A stretch of 64,000 nucleotides of DNA. Origin: Ceratotherium simum simum. Lineage: Eukaryota; Chordata; Mammalia; Perissodactyla; Rhinocerotidae. Below, in pieces: positions 1 to 10,960 of this stretch; the stretch's first letter is position 1; every line of letters starts with the position of its first letter. The notes below the pieces were generated by a model, which saw nothing but the letters and a program-made list of their open reading frames with translations, was not told the origin of the DNA and did no database searches. The position numbers and the translations under genes are program-made. The stretch is taken from contig NW_004454225.1 of NCBI RefSeq assembly GCF_000283155.1, forward strand, positions 5,478,058-5,542,057, written 5' to 3'.

Positions 1-477
1 CCCCCCCCGTGGATCGGCTGCGTTCTCTGCAGGGCGGCTGACGCTGCTGCGGCTCCATAAATATTAAATGGGTATTAAAAGAAGGCTCTGCGTTCCCAGT
101 TTCCTGATTTTTCCGAGCAGGGCCCGTTGCAAACCCCCTTTATGTGAAATGCAGCGTTTCACTGCGAGCGCCTCCCGGGAAGCCTTGCCGCTGCCTCTTC
201 TGGCTGAGTCCCCTGGTGCAGAGCGGCTCTCCCTCCACTGCGGCTGACCGCAGGGCAGGCAGGCGCCCGCTTCTCGGGGGAGGGGTGGGTGGAGGCCCCT
301 GGGACCCTCTTTCACAAGGCCTGTGCCTGGCCTGGCCAGCCTCCTTGCAGGGTTGTGGAGTGGGTGAGGGGGAGAGGGGCGATGACTCTGCAAACTGTAG
401 CTGAGTCCTCTTGATACCCACCCTCTGCCAGGCCTGTGCTGGGCACTAGGGAAGGAGACTGGCAAGACACGTACTCT
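1..477. other. Upstream unique DNA
   Basis: No gene seen. It opens with a C8 run, then a short AT-rich stretch at 55-90 that looks unlike its GC-rich surroundings. From 150 to 470 it is GC-rich unique sequence with short chance ORFs on both strands and no recognisable protein. It lies upstream of the first MPPED1 coding exon, so it is either 5' flank or an intron of a longer 5' UTR. Confidence 0.5.
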
Positions 478-627
478 GTCCCTCCCTCCATCCATCCTTC
501 CCTCCCTCCTTCCCTCCCTTCCTCCCTCCCTCCATCTCTCTGTCTCTCCGTCTATTCCCCTATCCCTCCGTCCCCCCATCCCTCCCTCCATCCCTCCCTG
601 CATCCCTCCATCCATCCCTCCGTCCAT
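478..627. repeat. (TCCC/TCCA)n pyrimidine-rich tetranucleotide repeat
   Basis: About 150 bases of imperfect TCCC, TCCA and TCCG units on the + strand. The ORFs that run through it in both strands are products of the repeat period and are not genes. Confidence 0.9.
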
Positions 628-682
628 ACATTCACTAATTCTGTATTCATGAAGTATCTATGATAGGCCCTGGGGTGATAAG

Positions 683-883
683 ATAGTAGCTAACATTTAT
701 TGAGCACTTACCGTGTGCTGGGGTCTGTGATAAGCAGTTTACGCACATCACCTCATTTAATCTTCACCACTGTATGAGGTAGGTCCTATTTTTCTCTCCA
801 TTTTGTGGATGAGGAAACAGTGCCTCTGGCAGGTTAAGCCACTTGCTCAGGGTCGCAGAGCTGGTGGGGGCTAGAGCTGACTG
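683..883 (-). mobile_element. MIR SINE fragment
   Basis: Reads as the reverse complement of the MIR core: the sequence runs from an attgagcacttac-like segment through a ctcatttaatcttcac-like segment to gatgaggaaacag. Ancient and inactive. Confidence 0.8.
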
Positions 884-1574
884 ATGCACCTGGATGAGTG
901 AGGCAGACCCAGGCAGTGCCTCCAGGGGACAGCCAAGCTCTTCCTGGGACCCTGGAACGAGGATCCCGATGAAGGCCTCTCTGAGGAAATACTGGCTTTG
1001 CTGAGGGGTGAAGGGTGAGTCGGCTTTAGCCAGCCAGAGAGGAGGACAAAGTGGTCCAGGAGGAGGGAGGCGGAACCCTGGAGCCAGGCTGCCTGCGTCT
1101 AGCTCTCAGCGCCACCCGCTCTCTGTGCTAGGCTGGGCGAGAGACTCCTCTTCTCCATGAGGCACCTTGCTCGTCTGTGGTCTGGGAGGATAGGACACCT
1201 GTCTCATAGGGTGGTGGTGAGCCTCAACGAGGAAAACCCTTGTAAATTATGTGTCTGAATCGGTGGCTCTGAACAAGTACACAGCACCCGTTAGCTGGAG
1301 GCCTCCCCTGCTAGCGCCTGCTGGCCACAGGCCTGTGTGGCTGGAGTGTGGGCAGGGCCCACCGGCCATGGGTCCTCATCAGAGGAGCCACAGCAAGGAT
1401 TTCAAGCAAGGGTGTGATGTGGTCAGCTTGCATTAGAGAAAATTCAGGTTCTCCAGGGCTCCTGGAGCTGCCCCCTTTGCTCACACTGGACACACAGATG
1501 CCCCAGTCCCTGGGCAGCACCTGCTCACAGCAGGCCGTTGATACACAGGTATCAAATGGAACTGAATAGTGATG
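884..1574. other. Unique non-coding DNA
   Basis: No exon, repeat or regulatory motif cluster was recognised. Short ORFs of 60 to 127 codons on both strands show no protein-like composition and no homology that I recognise. Confidence 0.4.
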
Positions 1575-1805
1575 TTGATGGTAACAGCGAATATTAGCTG
1601 ACACTTGGTACCTGCTAGGCTCTGTGCTTAGGATTCCCATGCATTTAACCTGCACAGCTGCCCTGGGAAGTGGTGTTACTGCTATCAAACTCATTGTCCG
1701 GAAGAGGAGGCTGAAGCTCAGAGAGGTTAGGAAGTTGGCGTAAGGTCACACAGCAAGTCCGCAACACTGGGGCTCAAACCCCCCCAGTTCTGGGCTGTTG
1801 GAGCC
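1575..1805 (-). mobile_element. MIR SINE fragment
   Basis: Reverse-complement MIR. It shows the ctgacacttggtacctgctaggct-type left part, cctgcacagctgccct, and the later aggctgaagctcagagag and aaggtcacacagcaag blocks. The identity is diverged but continuous over about 230 bases. Confidence 0.75.
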
Positions 1806-2089
1806 CTGGATCTTGGCGTCTGCTGCCTGAGCCCTCTCCCAGGGTTACAGACAGCACGGGCATGGGCCCCCAGGCCAGCCTGCCTCACTCGCCTCAGAGG
1901 CCTAGCATGCTGTATCTGCTGTATCCGCTTGGAGAGCCTAGCAGGACAAGGAACAGGAGCATTCGTGCTGGGGGAAAAAGCAGATTTTTGTTCCTTGTCT
2001 CCCCCAGGGAGAGGAGGGCTATGTGTTGTGAATCAGGATTTTTTTTTGTGGGGTGGGGGTGGGGGAGGAGAAGGATATTGCTATTTACT

Positions 2090-2750
2090 GCACCTTGTGT
2101 GAGCATGATTGTCTAGATTTTTAAAAAATTAATAATCCATTTCTCCTTTGCACATAATTAAAATGTTCTCCAGTCTCTAATTTTTGTCATTTTCCTAATC
2201 TAATTTGTTTTCTGACTGTGTCGATCCTTCTTCCATGCGCAAAGCAGAGGGGATTTTTCTTCGTTTAACGTGACTGGGGTATGACTGTCAGGAATAGTTT
2301 AAATTATGTTATTTTCTCCTTGGTTAAATGCAGTGCAAATGGAATCGTGGAGGGTCTTAATGACCAAAAACCAAACCAAACCAAACCAAAACGAATCTTC
2401 AAGGCATTTCCTATTTACACAGTTAAAAAAATAATTATGGAAAAGAACGAGAAAAATAGGTGGTCCTAGTAAGGAGGCGTGGGCCGCCGTGTCCCGTGTG
2501 TGAGTGTCGGTCTTTTCCAGGGCCCACGTTTCCAGGATTCCGCACAGCCGAATTGGAATCAGTCAAAGGGACCTTTTCATCCAGTAAACAAACGCAAACC
2601 ACACTTTCCAGTGAAAGAAATTTAAAAAAAATTATAACATTTGCAAGCTGCGATTCTAAGAGGATTCAAGGTTTGATTGGGAACATCAGAATTCCTGAGA
2701 TCCTTATAAGGCATTGGGGAAGGTTTTTTTGTTTAAAGTAGATTCCTTAC
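2090..2750. promoter_or_regulatory. AT-rich candidate conserved non-coding island upstream of MPPED1 exon
   Basis: About 660 bases much richer in A/T than the flanks, without repeat signatures, containing several TAAT and ATTA homeodomain cores (for example near 2125-2140, 2155-2160 and 2200). Such islands in GC-rich introns of brain genes are often conserved enhancers, but conservation cannot be measured from one sequence. A homopurine and CAAAC simple stretch lies at 2365-2390. Confidence 0.35.
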
Positions 2751-2904
2751 CCTCCTACCACCCCCCCACAGCCACCCCCTGAGCTGGTTGGTGTATGGCA
2801 ATCTGTCTGGGAAAATCCCTTCTCCGGGCATTGCTAAAAGATGTCTTTAGGCGAAATTGATGTTGAGGAAGGAATTTGTGCCCGTGCGGTCTCCACCTGC
2901 TCGG

Positions 2905-2980
2905 GCTTGCAGGGGTGTGGGTGTGGGGCCGTGTGGGAGTGGGGTGTGTGGGGGTCTGTGGGGAGGGCTGGGGTTGGAGG
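2905..2980 (+). other. G-rich tract with G-quadruplex potential
   Basis: Repeated GGG and GTGGG runs separated by one to five bases on the + strand. It lies about 500 bases upstream of the first coding exon. The composition fits a G4-forming sequence; no transcript evidence is visible. Confidence 0.35.
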
Positions 2981-3382
2981 CCAATCCTTCCTCTTCCCCA
3001 ATTCCGAAAAGTAAAACTTACCTGTTTGCAGAACATCGACCGTTGTCTCGCCCCATCTCCCGGTCCCCCTGTGGGCTCTGCAGGATTTTGTCGAAGGAAA
3101 AAAAAACACCAGAAGTATTTAAACACGTCAGACCAGGCACGCATCCGTCCACGGCCTGGTGGGGTTTTTTTTGGGTCTCTCCCTCCTCTTCCCTTTTCAT
3201 TTTACCAAAGTATATTCATCAAACTGCTGAGTTGGAAAGATTTGTAATGAGTTTCTGAGCTGTACCACTGTGTTTTTTCCCTCTCCCCCCGCCCTCTCTC
3301 TCTTTCTAAATCTTCATCTGACATTAAATAAAGCAAATCCCAAACAGATTAACTGTCGCACGGTTCTGCTCTGTCTCCTCAG

Positions 3383-3469
3383 TCTGTTTCCAGGTCTGGC
3401 GCGGGGCCGGGCGGCGGTGGCAGCGGTGGCGGTGGCGGCGGGAGATGCCCGGGCGGCCAGCGGACGTCC
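3383..3469 (+). other. 5' UTR part of the first coding exon of MPPED1
   Basis: The exon start is set by a pyrimidine tract and two nested acceptors, ending at AG 3381-3382 or AG 3392-3393, so the exon begins at 3383 or 3394. The segment is very GC-rich and contains GGT/GGC runs. The frame of the downstream ATG stays open back to 3383, encoding a Gly-rich stretch, but without an in-frame upstream ATG. An out-of-frame ATG lies at 3445. The acceptor implies a separate non-coding first exon upstream, not identified here. Confidence 0.6.
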
Positions 3470-3483
3470 ATGTGGCGCGCTAG
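3445..3483 (+). promoter_or_regulatory. Short upstream ORF overlapping the MPPED1 start codon
   Basis: ATG at 3445 opens a 12-codon reading frame (MPGRPADVHVAR) that stops at TAG 3481-3483, thus overlapping the main ATG at 3470 in another frame. Its context has G at -3, better than that of the main ATG, which has T at -3 and T at +4. If transcribed as predicted it would lower initiation at Met1 and favour Met25 (3542), whose context has G at -3 and G at +4. This is inference; no translation data are visible. Confidence 0.45.
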
Positions 3484-3693
3484 GTGGGACCCCGGCGTCC
3501 TGAAGGCAGAGGCCCTGGCCCTCCTGCCCTGCGGCCTGGGCATGGCGTTCTCCCAGTCCCACGTGATGGCTGCCCGGAGGCACCAGCACAGCCGGCTCAT
3601 CATCGAGGTGGACGAGTACAGCTCCAACCCCACCCAGGCCTTCACCTTCTACAACATCAACCAGGGCCGCTTCCAGCCTCCGCACGTGCAGAT
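3470..3693 (+). CDS. MPPED1: MPPED1 coding exon A (residues 1-75)
   Basis: First coding exon of metallophosphoesterase domain containing 1, a class III metal-dependent phosphodiesterase of the MPPED1/MPPED2 family. Members hydrolyse phosphodiesters such as cyclic nucleotides in vitro, and the human gene is mainly expressed in brain. The exon encodes 74 codons plus two bases of codon 75, ending in AT before the donor GTAAGT at 3694; the next exon supplies G to complete Met75. The segment from residue 47 (VDEYSSNPTQAFTFYNINQG) is the block shared almost unchanged with MPPED2 before the catalytic domain. The first ATG gives the full-length form known in human. Met25 at 3542 and Met33 at 3566 are alternative starts with better initiation context, and Met25 sits near where the shorter paralogue MPPED2 begins. 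Residues 2-15 differ slightly from the human form as I remember it. The assignment is firm; the exact start codon is less so. Confidence 0.95.
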
Positions 3694-6079
3694 GTAAGTG
3701 GGCGGCTCTGGGTGGGACCGGTGGGGCGCGGGCCGTGATGGCTGCCCCGGGTGGGCTCACGGACTCGGGGTGCCTCCTGGCTTCCGGGCCCCACCGTTTC
3801 ATGCTTGTGGGCCGAAACAATTCTGGAATCCCAGGATCACCGAGTTGGGAGGGACGCGTGAGAAGTTGCAGGGTGATGGCCTGTGGGCCGATTCTGGCCC
3901 GGAGTCCTGTTTCATTTGGCCAGAGGCACGTTTTACAAATATTTAAAAATGAGGTGATTGCACATAAAAATCCAGACTTTTGGCTTTGCTTTACAAAACC
4001 AAAAGGGCTGGCAACCCCAGGCCCACACATTCTCGTGGCAACATCGGGGGGCTGAGTCCCAGCTGCCCGCTCTTGGTATTTGGGTTGGTGACCCCTGGTC
4101 TTCTAACTCACATTCCTCCTTGTACAGCTGGGGAGACCGAGGCCCAGACAGGGGAGGGGACTTGCTGCAGGCCCCGTGGCAGGGTAGGACCTGGTCTTGG
4201 GCTGGCTGTGTTCCCTTCCCTCCGCCCCTCTGTTTTGTCCAGAATCCCGTGCTTCTGTTGAGAAAGCAGAGATGCTTTCCAAAAGGACTGGGGAGTTCTG
4301 CCCACCCCATGGGGTGGATGGAAAATACCAAGGATGCCCCAGCAGTGAGGCTATGGTGAGAGCACAGACTCGGGACCCCCTGTGCCCAGGGGGGGACTTT
4401 TCCCCTCCCTGGATTTTTCCTGGGGTCTGGAGATGTGTGGGCGGTCCAGAGTGGAGGTTGATCAATTCCTGGCCCTGCCCCGGGCGGCTCCCTGCCTTCC
4501 TAGAAGACCCTCCTCCTCCTCTATCCCCGCCCCTCCCATCAGCCCTGCACTGCAGGACTTACCAGGAAACAGAGGCCTGGACAGGTAGGTGACCTCCTCA
4601 GGTACAAACAGCTGGTCAGTGCCTGAGTGGACTGGAATGCGGGCTGCCCGCCTCCAGTCCAGGGCTCTCTCCAGGCCCCACATCCTTTAGCTGTGATGTC
4701 AGAGGATGCATACGTGTCCACTTGAGAGTTCAGACGTTTGTCTGCTTCCTCGTTGAACCTTCTCTCGGCCCCTGTGCTGGGTTTGGGTCACTGATGAGCC
4801 CCTGAGGATGGCGGAGACCGACAATTCCCCAGTGACAGCACAGGGAGGTCAGAGCTGTGATGGGGGACACTCCGGTGCCATGGGGTCCCGTGGGGCCCCT
4901 CCTAACCACCAGGCTGGGTCAGAGCCCCTGTGAGGGCACAGGCCCTGGCTTCTTCTAGGGCCCTGAGCACCATCTCCAGGGAGCAGTGGTAACGTGGGTT
5001 CTAGCGGCTGTCCCTTCTGGGAGAACAGAGGATCCAGCACGTGGACCGTAGAGCAGGAGCCGTGGGGGTTTCCAAACCCGGGCCTGGAGGTGGGGCGGGC
5101 AGGTTCTGCCTCTCATTACAGTGTATTTCCCTCAGGAGCTGTGCTCTGTTGTAAAGGGTGGGTCCAGAGAGATGATTCACGGGAGAAAGAGCCCCGGAAG
5201 GCAGGCGGGACCAGGCCTGGGGGTGGGCTCCAGGACTGGGAACACCCTCTTCCCTGCAGTGCCTGCTCTGGAAAATGCTCGTTTCCGTGGGGGCTGCAGG
5301 GCTGGCTTTGTCAGTAGCTGCCTACTTAATTTTTCGGTAGATTTCTCTTTGGGAAACTGCCTCTGATTTCCATTCTGGAGCCAGATTGGTGGCCTTGGGC
5401 AGGACGGAAGGCTGTGGCCCTCAGGCATGCTATTCCTTAGTCTCCAGGACCTTGAGACCTGGCGGGGCTGCCGCAGGGAGGGAGGCCTTCCCGGGGCTAG
5501 GTTTTTTCTTCTGTTGATGGGGTTAGTCCTCCCGGGGTGGAGGTGACCGTGTCTGAGGTCCCTGGATACCTGGCTGGACTCCTGCCCCAGCGGGAACGGG
5601 GGAGAGCACCGGGCCCACAGGCAGAGCAGGTGGGTATGTGTGTGTCTGTGCCCGCGTGCATGCCCATTTCGAGGGGTCCCCGGGCACCGTAGAGAATGCC
5701 GTGTAGTACCTGGTAGAGCTCTCATCTGCAGTGTCTCAGAACAGAGCTAGGGCAACAGGAAGTCAGGAGAGAGGAGGGCCAAGGGGCTGGGGAAGGGCCC
5801 TCCGGAGAAGATGACTTCTAGCTTGAGACCCAGAGAAGGATGAGTCGGGGGCAGCAAGTTGGGAGAGGGCTGGGAAAAGGGGGTGTCTGAGAACCGCAGA
5901 AACGCCCAGCTGGGTGGAGGAGCCCTCTGCAGGGGCTGCGCAGGCCAGGCCGTGTCCTGAGGAGGGGCAGTGACTGAGCAGATGAGGGAGGGATGATTCC
6001 TCCACTTAACCCACGAGCACCTGTGGGTCACTGGTTCGTTCATTCATTTATTCATCAGGATGTTTGTGAGCAGCTGTGT

Positions 6080-6290
6080 GGCATGCTGGTTAGTTAGGAA
6101 CAGGCTCTGAGCTAGACTGCCTGGCTTTGAATCCTGGCTCTGCCACTTACTTGTGGGGTGGCTCTTGGTGCCTCAGTTTTCCCCATCTATAAAATGCTGC
6201 TCATAGCAATACTGAGGATTAAGTAGGTAAGTCCACATAGCGCGAGGCCGGGTCACAAATGTTCAGCATCGTTAGTACGCGCCGGGCTGA
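6080..6290 (+). mobile_element. MIR SINE fragment
   Basis: Forward MIR: actgcctggctttgaatcc, then tctgccacttact, cctcagttttccccatct and ataaaatg, in the order of the MIR consensus. Confidence 0.85.
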
Positions 6291-7639
6291 GCTAGGTGCC
6301 CAGCGGTGATCAAGACAGACTCCTGCCCGTGCTGAGCTGACGTGCCAGTGGTGTGGCGGACAGCACGCATGTCATAAGAGCGTGTAATAGTATGTGAGTC
6401 TGGTAGCGATAAGCGCCATGGAGAAAAGGCTTAATGACTTCCTGTGGTCGCTCAGCTAGAGGGGGCAGAGCAGATTCACAGGGGCCTGCCCCACTCCCAT
6501 CCCTCCTGGCCTGCTCTGCGCTGCCTCCTCCTGAAGCCAGGGTTCCGGGCTTCCTTTGGCAGCAGGGCTGGGAGGCGGCTGCGGGTCTGGGCAGGGCCCG
6601 GGGCAGAGCATGCACCGAGCCCTGGGTCTGGACTCCTCGTCCAGTGCTCCCTCACTGCCTGCTCGGGCCACCTCGGCTTTGAAACACAACTTTGCACAAA
6701 GCTCGGCGAAGCCAGGGACTTGGTGCGGGGGTTCTGCTGCCTCCCACCCCGCTTCTTTCAGACTGCAGGTGGCGAGCGTGGGGAAGCGTGCGCGAGGTGG
6801 CTGTGCGGGTTTCCATGGCGAGTCTCCACGAGGGAGGGACGGAGGATGGATGCCGCTTCCCGCTGGTGATTTACCGCTGCCCGGGCTTCGTCTCTGGGCT
6901 GAGGGAGCGAGCGGGCCCTATTTCATAATCCCACACTTGATATCTAATAACAACAGCGACAGGCCTCGTGTGGCCTCTGCTTGAGCCCTGCGATTCGTGC
7001 AGCTGCCCCAGAGGCCCGGGCCGTAACGAGGCTGCCTTTGCCCGAGTAAGGAATCTCTGGATCTGGGCCTCCGGGTTTTGGGCCCTGAGACCGAAGACCC
7101 CTCGCTCTGGGGGCCAAGAAACCCTGCAGTGGCCTGGGGAGAGCCCCCCCAGGCACCAGCCCTTCCGTCCTGGGTGGGCTGGCGGACGTGTGGCCTGGTG
7201 GTCAGCGAAGAGGCAAGTGTAGTGTGTGAGGGACAGGGTCACCCTGGGGTCTGCCCTGTAGGTGCATCAGGGGTTGGCGCCAGGCCTGGCGTCGCTTCTC
7301 TCTGGCCCTAAAAGGAGTCCTGTTGGTGGAGACATGAATCATCCCCTTCAAGACCCTCCAAGCCCGTCAGGCTATGCGGGGTCCTTGGGGAATGTAGCAG
7401 ATTGGGGGGCACTGCTGTGTGCCAGGCCTGGAGAAGCCCCTTTGTGCCTCCTGGCCCTTCGGCCTGCCAGGTGGGTGCGCTGATCCCCTCTCTAGACGAG
7501 GAGAAGGCTTCAGAAGGGACCCTGCGGCCCCCAGCCCGTCTGTGCCCTGAGAGGCCTTCAGGAGACGGTGAGGGTCAGCCTTGAGCCTGGGGAGGGGGCG
7601 AGGGGCAAGGCAGGAGGAGAGGACTAAACCTTGAACATT

Positions 7640-7920
7640 CCATTCTTCCTCCTGCCTCAGGCCTTTGCACATTCTGTTCCCTCTGTCTCCCCTACTCTTT
7701 GCCCTGTTAACACCGACTCATTCTTCATATCTCATCCAGGTGTCACTTCTTCCGGAAGCCTTCCCTGACCCCTCCCAGACCAGGTCTCTCCCCCTCCCTT
7801 GGCCCCCTGCCCACACTGTATGTGCTCAGAGCCTCCCCCTTCGTGGCTCGTGCTTCAGCCTGTGGTTATACATAGAGTCTCCCCTGTACCAGCACGGGCT
7901 GGTCCCTCGAGCCTAGCACA
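7640..7920 (+). mobile_element. L2 LINE 3' fragment
   Basis: Contains the L2-type blocks tcaggcctttgcacattctg, tccctctgtctcccct, caggtgtcacttcttccggaagccttccctgacc and the terminal cctagcacagtg segment. Diverged and inactive. Confidence 0.7.
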
Positions 7921-8109
7921 GTGGATGGACAGGAAGAAGAAAGAACAGGGAGCTAGGGCGAGGCAGGGAGCATGGCCCAGGAAGAGGGGATCAGAGAGGG
8001 CCTCCTGGGGGCGGCGGCATAACCCCTGGGCTAGGACGACCAGCACAAGCACAGGCTGAGAGGTGGGAAGGAAGGGCAGGCGCGGGGACACAGGAGGGCA
8101 GCGTGGTGG

Positions 8110-8260
8110 GGGCCACCGTGGAACCAGTGCTTCGTGGAAAGAGCGCTGGGCAGTTGTGTGACACTGAGCCAACCAGTCACTGCCCCTCCCCTGGGCCTCA
8201 GTTTCCCCACTTGTAAAATGAGAGGAAGGGCCTAGTGGTCCCTCTTGTTCTAAAACACCA
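8110..8260 (+). mobile_element. MIR SINE fragment
   Basis: Forward MIR middle part: a tgtgtgacactgagcc-like block followed by gggcctcagtttccccact and tgtaaaatgagagg. Confidence 0.75.
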
Positions 8261-8849
8261 TGGCTGATGCCTAGTCACGTGGGTGGACGTGTTGTTAGAA
8301 CCTCCCTGGAGGAGTGAGTCTTCTGACCCCCCTGGGCCTTCAGAGCTCCGCGTTTGCTCGGAAAGAGAGATAATGGGAGGATGGCCTCTGCTTCTGGTGC
8401 CCAGGAGTCTTTGGCACCAGGAGCTGCTCTTCTAGGGAGCCAGGGGCGCATGGCAGAGAGACACCCGAGAAGGGGTCAAGGCCTGGGAAAGGGGCGGCAG
8501 GAGAACTCACATTGGGGGTTCCGAGCTGTGAAAGTGATTGAGTTCTCACAACATCTCTGAGAGAGATGGGTCGTCCCCACCGCACAGAGCTGGCCTGGGG
8601 GCCAGCTGGGGGGTCCAGGGCACAGCGAGCAGGTCACTGAGCCGGGGTGCCAGCTGAGGTCTGGGCGCCGGAGGCCGCCGTCTCTATTCTGCACCGTGAT
8701 TCCCATGGGAAGATCCCGTGTTAGGCTGGGGAGAGGCGGTGACGGTGTCAGGTCTCAGGGAGAGAGCCGCAGCCTTCTTCTCTCTGGTCCCTGCAGAACG
8801 TCACTGGGAAGTAACCCAGTTATTGCTTTGTTGTTTCTTGTTACAGAAG

Positions 8850-8995
8850 GTGTTGAGGTTAGATGCCCAAATTCCTGTTGTGAAGACCCAGGTTCAAATC
8901 TACTCTTTAACTTACTAGCTGGGGCCTTGGACATGGGACTAGCTTTTCCGGGCCTCAGTCACTTACTCTGCAGGGCTGCTGTGACTCAGGTGTTT
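8850..8995 (+). mobile_element. MIR SINE fragment
   Basis: Diverged forward MIR: gacccaggttcaaatctactc, cttactagctggggccttgg and cgggcctcagtcacttactc follow consensus order. Confidence 0.6.
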
Positions 8996-9345
8996 TTCCA
9001 TTACTGGTCTCAGAAACCCAATTTAAATTCTCTTAGGGATAAAAGAGGGTTTACTGGCTCACATAATTAGCTAGGAAGTCCAGGTTTGGTGCCAGCTTCA
9101 GGCACAGCTGGATCTAGGGGCCAAATAATGCTGTCAAGCCCTCCTACCCTCTTGTATGCTCTCTTTCTCCATATCTTGACTCTTCTTGTTCTTTTCCTCA
9201 CTTACAAACACAGGCTGGGTTTCTGGGAGTCTCATGAGGTGGCCTCTGTGGGTGTCCTGTCAACGGCTATATCCCTTGCGCCCAGCAGGTGCCTGACATG
9301 TAGAAGGCACTTAATCAGCATTTGTCCACAGAGTGACTGAATGAA
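8996..9345. mobile_element. Ancient interspersed repeat, family not assigned, with L2/MIR-like tail
   Basis: The part 9045-9175 (starting with tttactggctcacataatta and including gccagcttcaggcacagctg) resembles a common old mammalian repeat whose family name I cannot fix. 9270-9330 looks like an L2 or MIR end (gcctgacatgtagaaggc). No coding capacity. Confidence 0.45.
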
Positions 9346-9359
9346 ATGAACTAGGGCCT

Positions 9360-9600
9360 GGAAATAGTCCAGCCTGGCGTGAGTTCTGGAACCAAAAACC
9401 AGCTTCAAATTTCATCTCCACTGGCTTCCATAGCTGAGATCCTGGGCAAGTCAGCCTTTCCTGAGCTTCAGTTTCCTCATCTGTAAAATGGGCATACCCG
9501 CAGTACCCTCCTGGTCATTGTGAGGGAAGAGAGTGAACATGTGGAGTGCTTAGCACATAATGAGCCCTCAATCCATGGGGATCATCGGTGTCATTACTGT
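9360..9600 (+). mobile_element. MIR SINE, nearly complete
   Basis: Forward MIR with cctgggcaagtcagcc, gcttcagtttcctcatct, tgtaaaatgggcatac and the tail gtgcttagcacataatgagc. One of the better preserved MIRs in the window. Confidence 0.85.
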
Positions 9601-9954
9601 TGTTATTTCTTCAAGGTTGAGCATTTGTTACAGTCAGACAGCCAGAGGACGGTGCAGGGAAATGAGAGTCTTTAGTTTTCTCTCTGAGGATTATTAGGTT
9701 TGCGTCCTCACTGAGCTCAGGAGCCTCGGGGTGGAGGGAAGTACGAACAGAGTTAATTAAAGAGCTCGGGCTCCAGCAGCAGGCCCAGCCCGACCAGAGC
9801 CCTGGGAATCCGCACTGCTCTTGGCTGGCTGATGGCGGGGGAGAGATTGTTAGGACCAGAGGCAGCTCTGGAGGTGGCATTTCACTCCCTGCCTCTCCTT
9901 TCTTTTTGTCTCTTTGATTTGGTCTCTGTCACCTTGTGGCATGCTCAACCTCAG

Positions 9955-9991
9955 TGTGTGTGTGAATGAATAAACGAATGAATGAATGAAT
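9955..9991. repeat. (GAAT)n microsatellite
   Basis: A short GT run followed by imperfect and then perfect GAAT/ATGA units. Comparable tails occur at 10440-10460 and 12419-12440, where they mark the ends of L2-like elements. Confidence 0.8.
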
Positions 9992-10239
9992 CTGGTGGGT
10001 TCGCTGGTATTCCTGTGCTGGGCCAATAGCCCCATAGTGATTGGCTGCCCTTGGTCCAATCAGCTGTGTTGGGGGCGGGCAGGGTGTGAGGTGGATTCAC
10101 AGGCTGGCTCCCTGCAAGCCTGTCTGTGGTATGGTGGGGGCACCCAGAGGACAGAGGATGGCGGGAGTTACTGGGAGGGAGATTTTAGCTTCTAGACCAG
10201 TGCAGGCACCACCTCCTCCTGGAAACTTCAGGGGTCCTC

Positions 10240-10462
10240 AGGCCGGGTGAGGGCCTTCTCTGGCCCCCAACCCTCTGCTGCCCCAGCAAAGCTGGTGGCT
10301 TTATTGTCACTCCCTGGCCAGGGCTGTCTCCACCATCAGTCTGGGGCCTCCTGGCCTGGGATCAGGCCTGGTTCATCCCTGTGGCCCCAGCACTGAGCCC
10401 AGGGCTGGAGCACAGTAGCTGGTTAGAATGTGCTGTGTTGAATGAATGAATGAATGAATGAG
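10240..10462 (+). mobile_element. L2 LINE 3' end with (GAAT)n tail
   Basis: The segment ggccccagcactgagcccag, ggctggagcacagtagctgg and ttgaatgaatgaatgaatg matches the end of L2, which terminates in GAAT-type tandem repeats. Diverged. Confidence 0.65.
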
Positions 10463-10689
10463 GAGGGAGGTAGAAGAACTCCCAGTGCCTTCCTATTGGT
10501 CATCATCGGACTCACTCAGGGAATTTTCTTCTCCTCCCCGGTCCCGCCCAGCTCTGACCTGCTAGGATTCTAACTGGGCTTAAGAACCCCAGAAGGGGCC
10601 AGCGCGTGCCCTTCCCATTGCGGCACTGTGACGGGGAGAGGCTGGCGTGGCGCCTCCGACGGTGGCGGATTGAGGGTGCTCGTGCTCCC

Positions 10690-10960
10690 CGCACATTAGC
10701 ATGCCGAACCCACGTCTCTCGTGAGGTGTTAATTAAATTTCTTCGAAGTATATTGTCTGAAAAAAAAAAAGGATAATTAGAAAGATGTCTTTAAAGGTAT
10801 TTATGTAACTGATATGGTACTGCGTTTGGTTTGCCGCATAATTAGATTTAAACACAACTCCTCGAGCGGCAGACTCATTTGGAGAGAGCTGCTCATTGAA
10901 ATGTCATTGCGTTGTTTTTAAGAGTTTTGAGCCTGGCAAAATCATTCGACTGCGGAGGCG
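10690..10960. promoter_or_regulatory. AT-rich island with homeodomain motifs, candidate enhancer
   Basis: About 270 bases of unique, repeat-free sequence rich in homeodomain cores: TTAATTAA at 10729-10736, a TAATTA-type site near 10773-10778 and TAATTA at 10839-10844. The flanks on both sides are GC-rich, so the base composition changes sharply. It sits 1 kb upstream of the second coding exon. The inference of conserved regulatory DNA rests on composition and motif density only. Confidence 0.4.
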
